A stretch of 64,000 bases of DNA from CBDAQD01 sp965275905 (GTDB taxonomy: Bacteria > Pseudomonadota > Alphaproteobacteria > Rhizobiales > JAJFHC01), in NCBI GenBank assembly GCA_965275905.1, contig CBDHYJ010000014.1:1-64000 (forward strand), written 5' to 3'. The translations under genes and the position numbers were made by a program. Positions 25,737 to 34,971 of this stretch are shown here, in pieces; position 1 is the first letter of the stretch, and every line of letters starts with the position of its first letter. The notes under the pieces are model-generated. The model had not been told where the DNA came from. It did no database searches and saw nothing but the letters and a program-made list of their open reading frames with translations.

Positions 25737-28367
25737 ATGGCCAAGGAAGCGCTTCAGGCCGATCAGGTCGACGATCTCGTAGCACAAGTTGATACCGGGG
25801 CGCGAAACCCGATGGGGTGGCAGGGTAACCTGATCCCCGTCATCGCGTTCATCTGGGCTTTGTTCCAGCTCTATATCGCCTCGAACCTGCCGTTCTATCT
25901 GACCGATGTGACCGGCGTGAGCTTCGTGGTGACAAACTCGAACGCGCGTCTGATACATCTTGCGTTCGGTCTTGTGCTTGCCGCGATGGCGTTTCCGCTG
26001 TTCAGGTCAAGTCCGCGCAACGCCATCCCCTGGTACGACTGGGTCCTGGTGGCGCTCGGCATACTTTCGTGTTTCTACATCGTCGTGCTGCGCGAGCAGA
26101 TCGCTGTGCGCGCCGGCCTGCCGACGACCGGCGACCTCGTCATTTCCTCGATCGGCATGATCGTGCTCGCCATTTCTGTATACCGCGCGCTTGGCCTGCC
26201 GCTGGTCATCGTGGCCAGCGTGTTCGTGTGTTACGTCTTCTTCGGCTCGGCCGAGTGGCTGCCGGACGCCATCCGCTGGAAGGGGGCGTCGTTCGGCAAG
26301 GCCATGTGGCATTACTGGATGCAGAACGAGGGCGTGTTCGGCGTGGCGCTGGGCGTTTCGGCGACCCTGATCTTTCTGTTCGTCCTGTTCGGGTCGATTC
26401 TGGAGAAGGCCGGAGCGGGCAACTATTTCATCAAGATAGCCTTTGCGCTGCTTGGCCACCTGCGTGGCGGCCCGGCAAAGGCTGCCGTGGTCGCCTCGGC
26501 CATGAGCGGGCTCTATTCAGGCTCCTCGATCGCCAACACGGTCACGACCGGCACATTCACGATTCCGCTCATGAAGCGAACCGGCTTCTCACCGGAAAAG
26601 GCCGGTGCGGTTGAGGTCGCGTCCTCAACCAACGGTCAGCTCACGCCGCCGGTGATGGGCGCCGCAGCCTTCCTGATCTCGGAGTTCACCGGCGTCAGCT
26701 ACACGGACATCATCAAGCATGCCCTTGTCCCGGCGCTCGTGTCCTACATTGCTCTCGTTTACATCGTGCATCTCGAGGCGATGAAGCTGGATCTGAAAGG
26801 CCTGCCGAAGCCGCCCTCGACAATGACCCTGGCCTCCAAGGCCATCGGTTTCCTGAGCGGGTTCATAGGCATCGCCTTCCTCGGCATTGCTGTCTACTAC
26901 GGCCTCGGCTGGGTCAAGGTCGCCATGCCCGACAGCGCGTTCCTGATCGTGGCGCTTCTTTGTGCGGCCGGCTATCTGATCCTGTTGTGGTTTGCGTCCC
27001 GTCACGACGATCTGGTTGTCGACGCGCCGGATGCACCGATCACGGAGCTGCCGCGCGCGGGGGCAACGGCGATCACCGGCCTCTACTACATCCTGCCGAT
27101 CGTGATCCTGATCTGGTGCATCATCATCGAGCGTCTGTCGCCGTCCCTGTCGGCATTCTGGGCGACCATTGCCATGATCATCGTGGCGCTCACCCAGCAC
27201 CCGATAAAGGCGGTGTTCCGCGGCGCCGGCGATCTCGGCGGTGCTTTCCGGCGCGGCGTTGGCGAGTGGGTCGACGGCATGATCTCAGGCTCACGCAACA
27301 TGATCGGCATCGGTGTCGCCACCGGAGCCGCCGGTATCATCGTCGGCACGATCTCGCTAACCGGTGCCCATCAGGTTGTCGGCGAATTTGTTGAGTTCCT
27401 GTCCGGCGGAAACCTCATCATCATGCTGCTGCTGGTGGCGGTGATGAGCCTGATCCTGGGCATGGGGCTGCCGACGACAGCAAACTACATCGTCGTCTCG
27501 TCGCTCATGGCACCGGTGATCGTCGCGTTGGGCGCCAAGAGCGGCCTCATCGTGCCTCTGATCGCGGTGCACCTGTTCGTGTTTTACTTCGGTATCCTGG
27601 CGGATGACACGCCTCCCGTGGGGCTGGCCGCCTTCGCGGCGGCCGCGATCTCCGGCGGCGATCCGATCAAGACCGGTATCCAGGGCTTCGCCTACGATAT
27701 CCGCACCGCACTGCTGCCGTTCCTGTTCATCTTCAACACCGAACTGCTCCTGATCGACGTTTCCGTCACAAAGGCGGTGTTCGTATTCTTTGTCGCGGTG
27801 ATAGCGATGATGCTGTTCGCGGCGGCGACACAGGGGTTCTTCCTGGTCCGCAACAAGATCTGGGAGACGGCTTTGCTGCTGCTGGTGGCTTTCACACTGT
27901 TCAGGCCGGGATTCTGGCTCGACCGGGTTATTCCGCCATTCGTCGACAAACCCGGCACCGATATCGCGCAGATCGCGGGAACCCAGCCGGAAGGAGCCGA
28001 TCTTCAGGTCCGTATTTCGGGACCGGACTTCAACGATCCGGACAAGATCATCGGTACCAACATCATCATTCCGCTGGGCACGGCCGGAGAAGGCCCGGCA
28101 CGTCTGGAGAAGAACGGGCTGCTTATCGCCGTTGAGGGAGACGTCGCCAAGCTGGAAGAGCCGCTTCCCGGATCGAAGTTCGAGAGCGTCGGACGGACGT
28201 TCGACTTCTACGGCGACAAGCCTGTGACCATATCCACCGTCAAACTGCCCAATGAACGTATGCCGAAGGAAGTGTTCTATATTCCGGCATTGCTCATTCT
28301 GGGACTGGTGGTGCTGATGCAGCGGTCCCGGCGGACACGGCCCGAGCCGGCGCCGGCCGAGGCGTGA
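25737..28367 (+). CDS. TRAP transporter fused 4TM/12TM permease with DUF3394 tail
   Basis: 876-residue inner-membrane protein. The first part carries the small-permease helices, the middle the DctM-like core (SGLYSGSSIANTVTTGTFTIPLMKRTG, GQLTPPVMGAAAFLISEFTGVSY, LILGMGLPTTANYIVVSSL, ADDTPPVGLAAFAAAAISG). The last 170 residues, after FLVRNKIWETALLLLVAFTL, are a DUF3394-type domain ending in a final helix YIPALLILGLVVLMQ. It partners the TAXI protein. GGAGGGGG precedes the ATG. Confidence 0.93.
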   Translation: MAKEALQADQVDDLVAQVDTGARNPMGWQGNLIPVIAFIWALFQLYIASNLPFYLTDVTGVSFVVTNSNARLIHLAFGLVLAAMAFPLFRSSPRNAIPWYDWVLVALGILSCFYIVVLREQIAVRAGLPTTGDLVISSIGMIVLAISVYRALGLPLVIVASVFVCYVFFGSAEWLPDAIRWKGASFGKAMWHYWMQNEGVFGVALGVSATLIFLFVLFGSILEKAGAGNYFIKIAFALLGHLRGGPAKAAVVASAMSGLYSGSSIANTVTTGTFTIPLMKRTGFSPEKAGAVEVASSTNGQLTPPVMGAAAFLISEFTGVSYTDIIKHALVPALVSYIALVYIVHLEAMKLDLKGLPKPPSTMTLASKAIGFLSGFIGIAFLGIAVYYGLGWVKVAMPDSAFLIVALLCAAGYLILLWFASRHDDLVVDAPDAPITELPRAGATAITGLYYILPIVILIWCIIIERLSPSLSAFWATIAMIIVALTQHPIKAVFRGAGDLGGAFRRGVGEWVDGMISGSRNMIGIGVATGAAGIIVGTISLTGAHQVVGEFVEFLSGGNLIIMLLLVAVMSLILGMGLPTTANYIVVSSLMAPVIVALGAKSGLIVPLIAVHLFVFYFGILADDTPPVGLAAFAAAAISGGDPIKTGIQGFAYDIRTALLPFLFIFNTELLLIDVSVTKAVFVFFVAVIAMMLFAAATQGFFLVRNKIWETALLLLVAFTLFRPGFWLDRVIPPFVDKPGTDIAQIAGTQPEGADLQVRISGPDFNDPDKIIGTNIIIPLGTAGEGPARLEKNGLLIAVEGDVAKLEEPLPGSKFESVGRTFDFYGDKPVTISTVKLPNERMPKEVFYIPALLILGLVVLMQRSRRTRPEPAPAEA

Positions 28368-28382
28368 GCGAAGGAGTCAGCC

Positions 28383-28811
28383 ATGTACAAGCACATACTT
28401 CTTCCCGTCGATCTGCAGCACCAGAGCTCCTGGGCCAAGGCCCTGCCCAATGCCCTGGAACTCTGCAGGACCCACGGTGCGTCGCTCCATGTGATGACCG
28501 TGGTGCCGGGTTTCGGCATGAGCATCGTCGGGCAGTTCTTCCCCGAGGGCTACGAGGAGAAGGTCAGCGCGGAAGTCATGGAGAAGCTCCATGCCTTCGT
28601 GAAGGATAATGTGCCGGAGGGTGTCCAGGTCCAGCACATTGTCGGCGAGGGCAACATCTACGAGTCGATCCTGAACGTCGCTGAACAGGTTGAAGCCGAT
28701 CTGATCGTCATGGCCTCGCACCGGCCCGAGCTGCAGGACTATCTGCTCGGACCGAACGCGGCCCGGGTGGTGCGCCACGCCAGGTGCTCGGTGCTGGTGG
28801 TGCGCCCCTGA
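28383..28811 (+). CDS. Universal stress protein (UspA family)
   Basis: 142 residues with the UspA fold: YKHILLPVDLQHQSSWAKALPNAL at the N-terminus, VEADLIVMASHRPELQDYLLGPNA and ARCSVLVVRP at the end. The typical ATP-loop motif G-2x-G-9x-G(S/T) is only partly kept (LGPNAARVVRHARCSV). It follows the TRAP permease by 15 nt, the same arrangement as TeaD with TeaABC, suggesting a regulatory role on transport. Confidence 0.9.
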   Translation: MYKHILLPVDLQHQSSWAKALPNALELCRTHGASLHVMTVVPGFGMSIVGQFFPEGYEEKVSAEVMEKLHAFVKDNVPEGVQVQHIVGEGNIYESILNVAEQVEADLIVMASHRPELQDYLLGPNAARVVRHARCSVLVVRP

Positions 28812-28813
28812 TT

Positions 28814-28837
28814 AGAGTGAATTTGGGTCAGATTGAA
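28814..28837 (+). repeat. Left terminal inverted repeat of the MITE-like element
   Basis: 24 bp, beginning AGAGTGAATT and ending AGATTGAA, starting 2 bp after the stop codon of the universal stress gene. Confidence 0.85.
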
Positions 28838-29058
28838 GCAGTTCTGTTGGCTGAAATCGAACCAGTCCACCAGGAAGGTCTTGCGAAGCGTAGTGGGGCT
28901 ACGGTCGAAAGACCTGATGCCGTGGATGGTCGATTTCATTCAACCCTTCGGGCCGGTTGCCTCTTAGCCAGTTGCGTCGGGTTTTGTCTCGACCGTACCC
29001 CCGGTATGGCCTTCGCCAAAACCCTCGATCCTGACAAAAATGTAATCCGGCAGAACGA

Positions 29059-29082
29059 TTCAATCTGACCCAAATTCACTCT
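29059..29082 (-). repeat. Right terminal inverted repeat of the MITE-like element
   Basis: Exact inverted copy of 28814-28837. Read leftward it encodes the last residues and stop codon (SEFGSD-stop) of the aminotransferase. Confidence 0.85.
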
Positions 29083-30430
29083 GGCCGGTGCCGACAACGT
29101 CGTCCAGGCTCTGGGCAAGCTTGTCGGCGAGCTCTTCGGCTTGCGGCTCCGTCAGGATGAAGGGCGGTGCCAGCAGAACGTGGTCGCCGTTCACGCCGTC
29201 CACGCCGCCGCCATCAGGGTAGCAGATCAGCCGGTTGTTCATGGCGGCTGTCTTCAGGCGCGCATTCACCTTGTCCGCAGCCGGGAACGGCGTCTTGCTG
29301 TCGCGGTCCGAGACGATTTCCACGCCGATGAACAGGCCGCGGCCGCGGATGTCGCCGACATGGGGATGGTCAGTGAAACGCTCCGCGAGCAGATTGCGCA
29401 CGATCACGCCCATGGTCCTGACCCGTTCGAGCAGGCCGTCTTCCTCGAGTACCTTCTGAACGGCGAGGCCTGCCGCGCAGGCGGTCGGATGACCGACATA
29501 GGTATGGCCGTGCTCGAAGAACCCGCTGCCCTTCTCGACGATGTCGACCAGATCCTCTCGAACCATAAGCGCGCCGATCGGCTGATAGCCACCGCCCAGT
29601 CCCTTGGCGATCGTGATCATGTCCGGCGCCACGCCGTCCTGTTCGCAGGCGAACAGTGTGCCGGTCCGTCCCATGCCGCACATCACCTCGTCTAGGATCA
29701 TCAGGACGCCGTATTCATCGCAGATGCGGCGAATCTCCCTGAAGTAGCCGGGCGCGGGCGGGACCACGCCCAGTGTCGCGCCGACAACGGTTTCGGCGAT
29801 GAAGGCGATCACGCGATCTTCGCCGACCCGCTTGATCTCGTCCTCGAGCGCACGGGCCGCACGCAGGCCGTAGTCCGTTTCGCTTTCGCCATCGCTGCGC
29901 AGCCGGTAGGCGTAACAGGGCTCGATGTGGCTGACATTCGGCAGCAGGATCGGCTCGAAAGTCTGGCGTCTCTTCGGGTTGCCGCCTACCGAAAGCGCGC
30001 CGAGCGTGTTGCCGTGGTACGACATACGGCGCGATATGAAATGGTCACGCTGGCTCTGGCCGCGCTCGACGTGAATCTGCCGGGCGAGCTTGAGGGCCGC
30101 CTCGTTCGCTTCCGAACCGCCGGACAGGAAATATACCCGTCCGAAACCCTCCGGCGCGCGCTCTGTCAGCCAGGTGGCCAGTTGCTCGGCCGGTTCGTTG
30201 GTGAAGAACCGCGTATGCGCAAAGGCCATCGAATCCAGCTGAGCCTTGATCGCTTCGATGATCCTGGGATGACCGTGCCCGAGACAGGACACCGCGGCGC
30301 CGCCGGAAGCATCGAGGTAGCGTTCGCCCTGAGCGTCGGTGATATAGGCCCCGGCACCGGCATCGGCGACCGGATAGTCGGTCTTCAGATGGCGGTGGAA
30401 CATGCGGGTGGCGTTCGGCGTGACAGGCAT
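29060..30430 (-). CDS. Class III PLP aminotransferase
   Basis: 456 residues of the aspartate-aminotransferase (class III, omega-transaminase) family. Visible: SGGSEANEAALKLARQ for PLP phosphate binding, SYHGNTLGALSVGG, the Asp in MILDEVMCGMGRTG and the Schiff-base Lys in DMITIAKGLGGGY. The start at 30430 has GGAAG upstream; the frame could run to 30520 but without a site. The last residues QSEFGSD and the stop lie in the right end of the MITE-like element, so the original C-terminus was probably different. Divergent from glycerate kinase; substrate unknown. Confidence 0.88.
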   Translation of the reverse strand: MPVTPNATRMFHRHLKTDYPVADAGAGAYITDAQGERYLDASGGAAVSCLGHGHPRIIEAIKAQLDSMAFAHTRFFTNEPAEQLATWLTERAPEGFGRVYFLSGGSEANEAALKLARQIHVERGQSQRDHFISRRMSYHGNTLGALSVGGNPKRRQTFEPILLPNVSHIEPCYAYRLRSDGESETDYGLRAARALEDEIKRVGEDRVIAFIAETVVGATLGVVPPAPGYFREIRRICDEYGVLMILDEVMCGMGRTGTLFACEQDGVAPDMITIAKGLGGGYQPIGALMVREDLVDIVEKGSGFFEHGHTYVGHPTACAAGLAVQKVLEEDGLLERVRTMGVIVRNLLAERFTDHPHVGDIRGRGLFIGVEIVSDRDSKTPFPAADKVNARLKTAAMNNRLICYPDGGGVDGVNGDHVLLAPPFILTEPQAEELADKLAQSLDDVVGTGQSEFGSD

Positions 30431-30558
30431 GGTTTCTTCCAGTTTGAAGGGCGATCCGCGAATGTTATCGCTATAATGTGTATGCTGCCATGCGGATTGC
30501 GCAAGTCCGTCATGCATCAATGACAGCCCGCCCGGTATCGATCACAGAGAACAGCACA

Positions 30559-31821
30559 ATGCCGCAGACCGACCTGCTCGACGCCATGCTGAAGGCCGCG
30601 CTTGCCGCTTGCGACCCCGTTCTCTGCGTGCCGCCGAATTTGCCGGCGCCGGGAACCGGACGGACGATAGTGATCGGCGCGGGAAAAGCTTCTGCAGCCA
30701 TGGCTCGGGCGGTCGAGGATAACTGGGACGGTCCGCTGGAAGGGCTCGTCATTACACGCTACGGCCACGGCGTCCCCTGCGAGCAGATTGAAATTGTCGA
30801 GGCCTCCCATCCGGTGCCGGATGAGGCCGGTCGACGGGCCGCGCTCCGCCTGCTGGATCTGGTCTCGGATCTGACCGCGGATGATCTGGTGCTCTGCCTG
30901 ATTTCAGGCGGCGGTTCGGCGTTGATGTCCGCACCGGCCGGCGATCTCACTCTTGAGGACAAGCAGGCGGTGAACCGCAGTTTGCTGGCATCCGGTGCAG
31001 CCATCACCGAGATGAATTGCGTGCGCAAGCATCTTTCCGCCATCAAGGGAGGACGGCTCGCCGCGGCTGCCGCACCGGCACGCATCGTGACGCTGTTGAT
31101 CTCCGATATCCCCGGCGACGATCCTGCGGCGGTCGCGTCCGGACCGACCGTCGCTGATGAAACGACCTCGGCGGACGCGCTCGCGATCATCCGCAAATAC
31201 GGCATGGATGTGCCGGACCAGGTGATCCGCCACCTCGAGTCACCGCAATCCGAAACGCCAAAGCCCGACGATCCGGTCTTCGCCAACGCCGATATCCGTA
31301 TGATCGCGACGCCGGCCATGGCGATCTCGGCTGCGGCGAGCGTGGCACGGGAGGCCGGGCTTGCCGTGCATGAATTGGGCGATGCCATCGAAGGCGAGTC
31401 CCGTGATGTCGGCCGCGAGCAGGGGGAGCTTGCTCTGAAAATTGCATCAGGGGAGGGGCCCGTAACCGCACCGGCAGTCCTGCTGTCAGGCGGTGAGACG
31501 ACCGTGACCATCAAGGGCGACGGGCGAGGCGGGCCGAATGCCGAGTTCGCCCTGTCCCTCGCCATCGCGCTCGACGGGCATCCTGATATCGAGGCGGTGG
31601 CCTGCGATACCGACGGCATTGACGGCTCCGAGGACAATGCCGGTGCCAGGGTGACTGCTGCTACGCTGGACCGTGCGCGCGAGGCCGGTGTGGATCCGGC
31701 CGCCTTTCTCGAGAACAACGATGCCTACGGCTTTTTCGAAGCGATCGGCGGTCTGGTCATGACCGGCCCAACCCTGACCAACGTCAACGACTTTCGCGCT
31801 ATTCTCGTGCGCGAGCGCTGA
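30559..31821 (+). CDS. Glycerate 2-kinase (MOFRL family)
   Basis: 420 residues from ATG 30559, the usual length for type-II glycerate kinases. Motifs: TIVIGAGKASAAMARAVED, LCLISGGGSALMSAPA, NCVRKHLSAIKGGRLA, LISDIPGDDPAAVASGPTVAD, and in the C-terminal MOFRL domain LSGGETTVTIKGDGRGGPNAEF and DTDGIDGSEDNAGA. It phosphorylates D-glycerate to 2-phosphoglycerate. Other in-frame starts (30490, 30520) have no better ribosome site. Confidence 0.92.
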   Translation: MPQTDLLDAMLKAALAACDPVLCVPPNLPAPGTGRTIVIGAGKASAAMARAVEDNWDGPLEGLVITRYGHGVPCEQIEIVEASHPVPDEAGRRAALRLLDLVSDLTADDLVLCLISGGGSALMSAPAGDLTLEDKQAVNRSLLASGAAITEMNCVRKHLSAIKGGRLAAAAAPARIVTLLISDIPGDDPAAVASGPTVADETTSADALAIIRKYGMDVPDQVIRHLESPQSETPKPDDPVFANADIRMIATPAMAISAAASVAREAGLAVHELGDAIEGESRDVGREQGELALKIASGEGPVTAPAVLLSGGETTVTIKGDGRGGPNAEFALSLAIALDGHPDIEAVACDTDGIDGSEDNAGARVTAATLDRAREAGVDPAAFLENNDAYGFFEAIGGLVMTGPTLTNVNDFRAILVRER

Positions 31822-31890
31822 ACGAATCCTCCAGCAAAATCCCAATTTCTGAGCTGCCGTCCGCATCGGGCCGGCTGACGCGACAGCCCG

Positions 31891-31921
31891 TCGCCCGCAT
31901 CCCGTCATGCGTCGCGGGCGA
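31891..31921. terminator. Hairpin after glycerate kinase (weak terminator candidate)
   Basis: TCGCCCGC (31891-31898) pairs with GCGGGCGA (31914-31921) across a 15-nt loop. No T-run follows. The rest of the roughly 290-bp gap to the peroxiredoxin gene shows no gene. Confidence 0.35.
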
Positions 31922-32108
31922 GGAAACCGTCACAAAAACAGTCGGTTTTCTTCAGGTTTCCGCACCGGGCGATCCCTAGATCTACAGCGCCGTTCAAGCG
32001 GCGGCCATTTAGAGCCGGCAAACAGGAAATCGCTGATGCACCAGCGGTTAAGTCCCTGAAACGGCGAAAATAATCGCGACAGACGCGAATAACCAGATGG
32101 AGAATACC

Positions 32109-32771
32109 ATGAGTCTAGCCATTGGCGATGTTGCCCCCGATTTCGCCGCTGAAACCACCCTCGGAAAAATCAGGTTTCATGACTGGATCGGCGACAAGTG
32201 GTGCGTACTGTTTTCCCACCCCAAGGACTTCACGCCGGTCTGTACAACCGAACTCGGTGAAATGGCCCGGCTGAAGCCGGAATTCGAGAAGCGCAACTGC
32301 GCCGTTCTCGGCCTTAGCGTTGACCCGGTCGGACGCCATGATGAGTGGTCCGACGACATTCAGGAAGTCACCGGACATGCGCTGAACTTCCCTATGGTCG
32401 GCGACAGCGACCTGTCAATCGCAAAGCTCTACGGCATGCTTCCGGCCGAGGCTGTCGGCGGCAGCGGGTTCCGCACCGCCGCCGACAACGCGACCGTCCG
32501 TACCGTCTTCGTTATCGGCCCGGACAAGAAGATTCGGCTCACAATCAGCTACCCGATGAGCACCGGGCGTAACTTCCACGAAATCCTGCGGACGATCGAC
32601 TCGCTGCAGTTGACGGCGCAGCACAAGGTCGCAACGCCGGTCAACTGGGAGCAGGGCGACGACGTGATCATTGTCCCGTCGGTATCGGATGACGATGCCA
32701 GGACCGCATTCCCGGAAGGCTGGAAAGCGCCGAAACCGTACATGCGGATCGTTCCGCAGCCGAAGCGGTAA
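32109..32771 (+). CDS. Peroxiredoxin, 1-Cys/Prx6 type
   Basis: 220 residues from ATG 32109 (GGAG 6 nt upstream; an ATG 12 nt earlier is in frame). The peroxidatic Cys is in HPKDFTPVCTTELG, with the PxxxTxxC pattern; RTVFVIGPDKKIRLTISYPMSTGRNF and VNWEQGDDVIIVPSVSD are typical of the Prx6 subfamily. It reduces peroxides in the cytoplasm. The DUF1127 gene follows by 15 nt and is probably cotranscribed. Confidence 0.93.
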   Translation: MSLAIGDVAPDFAAETTLGKIRFHDWIGDKWCVLFSHPKDFTPVCTTELGEMARLKPEFEKRNCAVLGLSVDPVGRHDEWSDDIQEVTGHALNFPMVGDSDLSIAKLYGMLPAEAVGGSGFRTAADNATVRTVFVIGPDKKIRLTISYPMSTGRNFHEILRTIDSLQLTAQHKVATPVNWEQGDDVIIVPSVSDDDARTAFPEGWKAPKPYMRIVPQPKR

Positions 32772-32786
32772 GGCGGAGCGTCAGAC

Positions 32787-33056
32787 ATGTACTATCAGCA
32801 GTCACGCCCGTCTCTCTATCCGGAGACATTCCTGACCTGGGGTAATGGACTGGATCTGTCGCTTTTCGGTCACGTGCATGCGTTTCTCGCTGCTCCGCTG
32901 CATGCATTTGAGCGGCACCGGCGTCGGAACCGGACACTGAGCATCCTGCGCTCTCTTGACGACCGAACGCTCAAGGACATCGGCATTCACCGGTCCGAAA
33001 TTCCTTCCATTGTCGAGGGGCTTGGCGATCTCGCCGGGCGCCGGGACCGCACCTGA
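32787..33056 (+). CDS. DUF1127 (YjiS-like) protein
   Basis: 89 residues. The C-terminal half carries the short Arg-rich DUF1127 helix pair, TLSILRSLDDRTLKDIGIHRSEI. Such proteins in alphaproteobacteria are small, basic and have been linked to RNA and phosphate or carbon metabolism control. Encoded right behind peroxiredoxin. Confidence 0.85.
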   Translation: MYYQQSRPSLYPETFLTWGNGLDLSLFGHVHAFLAAPLHAFERHRRRNRTLSILRSLDDRTLKDIGIHRSEIPSIVEGLGDLAGRRDRT

Positions 33057-33128
33057 AGGCCTGCTGGTGCCTGGCGGTCCCGGTGACCGCGGCACCGGCA
33101 ATCAGAACTCAAAACGAGGAGAAAAGTT

Positions 33129-34034
33129 GTGTCTATTCGATATCTCTGCGCAGCGACATATGTCGCGGCTATCGCGGTCGGGGTCCATCCTGCCAAGGCC
33201 GGGGACTATGCTAATCCGCACCTTATGATCTCGGCGGATGAACTGTCTGCGGACATGGCGAACACCCGGACTGGCAGGAATGCCGGTCTGGTGGTCTTCG
33301 ATGTCCGGCCGGAAGCCGATTTTGCGAAGGGCCACATTCCCGGTGCGCTTCGCCTCGGGCCCAACGCGGTTGCGGATCCTGACTCGCCTGTTGCGGGGGC
33401 TCTGAGGTCGACAGCCGATCTTGCTGACCTCTTCAGCAATATGGGCGTCTCCGCGAACACGAAGGTTGTGCTCTACGACGGCCGCGGCGGTTTCCATGCC
33501 GCCCGCGTATTCTGGGTGCTGGAGTATCTCGGCCACCGCAACGTGAGCCTGCTGAATGGCGGCTACCAGAGCTGGACGCGAGGCAACAAGAAGGTCGGAA
33601 CCGGTCGGGGCATTACGCCTGCCAGGGTGACCGCACGGTTCGCGCCTGCCCTGACGCCTCGTCGCGTTGCCAGCGCGGACTGGATCATGGAGCGCAGGAA
33701 CGATGCCGAGACCCGTGTCGTCGACGTTCGTCCCGGCAAGCTCTACGCCAAGGGTCATATTCCGTGGGCCCGCAACATTCCCTGGAGCCAGAACCTGAAA
33801 AAGGATTTAACCATGCGTCCGGCTCGCGAACTGCGCGCTCATTTCGAGGCGCAGGGCATCACGCCGGACCGCAACATCGTCGTCCACTGCCAGAACGGTC
33901 TGGCATCTGCGCACAGCTACTTCGCCCTACGCCTTCTGGGTTATCCGCGCGTGCGCACCTATCACCGCTCATGGGCTGAATGGGGGTCCGCCGAGGACCT
34001 TCCCAAGGCGGTGGCCGGCGGCAACGCCGGCTGA
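33129..34034 (+). CDS. Periplasmic rhodanese-type sulfurtransferase
   Basis: 301 residues with a signal peptide (YLCAATYVAAIAVGVHPAKAG) and two rhodanese domains. Domain 1: VFDVRPEADFAKGHIPGALRL and VVLYDGRGGFHAARVFWVLEYLG (no Cys, inactive). Domain 2: VVDVRPGKLYAKGHIPWARNI and the active loop VVHCQNGLASAHSYF with the catalytic Cys. It transfers sulfane sulfur from thiosulfate or 3-mercaptopyruvate. The start is GTG at 33129 following AGGAG. Confidence 0.88.
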   Translation: MSIRYLCAATYVAAIAVGVHPAKAGDYANPHLMISADELSADMANTRTGRNAGLVVFDVRPEADFAKGHIPGALRLGPNAVADPDSPVAGALRSTADLADLFSNMGVSANTKVVLYDGRGGFHAARVFWVLEYLGHRNVSLLNGGYQSWTRGNKKVGTGRGITPARVTARFAPALTPRRVASADWIMERRNDAETRVVDVRPGKLYAKGHIPWARNIPWSQNLKKDLTMRPARELRAHFEAQGITPDRNIVVHCQNGLASAHSYFALRLLGYPRVRTYHRSWAEWGSAEDLPKAVAGGNAG

Positions 34035-34052
34035 AACCGGAAGTGATCATTT

Positions 34053-34082
34053 CGCCACGCGGGAACATACCCTCGCGTGGCG
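34053..34082. terminator. Hairpin between two convergent genes
   Basis: CGCCACGCG (34053-34061) and CGCGTGGCG (34074-34082) form a 9-bp stem with a 12-nt loop. No T-run; position between convergent genes suggests termination. Confidence 0.4.
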
Positions 34083-34105
34083 ATTGCCCCCGTTACGTCA
34101 GGTTA

Positions 34106-34732
34106 TCAGGTGGGTTCCGCGCTTGCGTGCAGATCCGGCACAAATCCTGCGGCAATCGTTCTGACGGTCGGTTTTGGCGTGAGCACCGGCAAATTGAGGT
34201 TTTTCGGTCGCGCAACGGCAGGCCCGTAACCGCCGAATGACCAGGGCAGGAGCCGGTCTCCCAGCACCAGGTGCGGTCGATCATCAAACCGCACCATCAC
34301 GCCGTCCGGAAGGCCGCCGAGGTCGGCCTGATGCGTCTTCTGCGTTCTGTCGCGGTTGAGCCGATCGCCATGCAGCACTGTGTCCATTTCATGCGCCTTG
34401 GGCCGCTCCGGCAGTCCGTGCGCCTCGGCCCAGGCATGCGCATAAGCCGTCGCGTCGGCCCGCCGGCATTCAAAGCACGGGCGGTGACCGGCGGCGAGCG
34501 CAGTCGGCTCATCGAGGAAGAACAGTTCCGTATAGCTGTTGGGTTGCATGAGCTGGCGCTGGCGCCCGCGAAACCGGGTCACGCAGATGATCCAGGCCCG
34601 GCTCGCCCAGCGGCGCCGCGTCAGTTTCCGCTCAGGCGTGTGGATGCGTCCGCCCCGGTTGCCCATGAACGTGCCGCGTTCGGCAACCGCAAGGATCTGC
34701 CCTGTCGGGTCAACACGGTTCTGCAGGGGCAT
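34106..34732 (-). CDS. Conserved protein with CxxC, unknown function
   Basis: 208 residues of a widespread but uncharacterised family. Segments that I recognise from relatives: RGTFMGNRGGRIH, RAWIICVTRFRGRQR, YTELFFLDEPTALAAGHRPC and the CFEC motif that may bind metal, then PDGVMVRFDDRPHLVLGDRLLPWSFGGY. No signal peptide. Neighbours give no functional hint. Confidence 0.75.
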   Translation of the reverse strand: MPLQNRVDPTGQILAVAERGTFMGNRGGRIHTPERKLTRRRWASRAWIICVTRFRGRQRQLMQPNSYTELFFLDEPTALAAGHRPCFECRRADATAYAHAWAEAHGLPERPKAHEMDTVLHGDRLNRDRTQKTHQADLGGLPDGVMVRFDDRPHLVLGDRLLPWSFGGYGPAVARPKNLNLPVLTPKPTVRTIAAGFVPDLHASAEPT

Positions 34733-34971
34733 CGGTGAAGCTCGGCGCAGTGTAATCGGATGAAGGCTGTTTTACCTGAAGACGCCCGGTCCCAAAAGGA
34801 CCGGTATAGAGCGGTGATCTTCGGGACAAGTGCTGAAGCGGAAATCCGCGTGCGAAATTCCTTCAGGTGGTACGGAATAAGTCCAGCGCTCGTACGTTGT
34901 AGGACGTCTGCGGTCGAGCTTGCGTCTGCGCGAGCCAGGGCCGCGGTTGTTCAACCAACGCGGATCGAGCC

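Larger units (their letters stand above)
28814..29082. mobile_element. MITE-like element, 269 bp, perfect 24-bp terminal inverted repeats
   Basis: The left end (28814-28837, beginning AGAGTGAATTTGGGTCAG) recurs exactly inverted at 29059-29082; similarity continues inward with GTTCTG after a one-base offset. No transposase frame lies inside, so it would be moved in trans by a transposase recognising the same ends. No obvious target-site duplication (left flank CTGATT, right flank GGCCGG), so it is either old, trimmed, or of a type that makes none. The right end overlaps the 3' end of the aminotransferase gene. Confidence 0.8.

Noticed and set aside
28739..28939. Possible transposase fragment inside the MITE-like element
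   Set aside because: The frame begins outside the element and runs out across its end; no DDE or other transposase motif can be seen.
33066..33096. Hairpin before the rhodanese gene as an attenuator
   Set aside because: Two nested arms (GGTGCC/GGCACC, CGGTC/GACCG) but no T-run or leader peptide; too weak to call.
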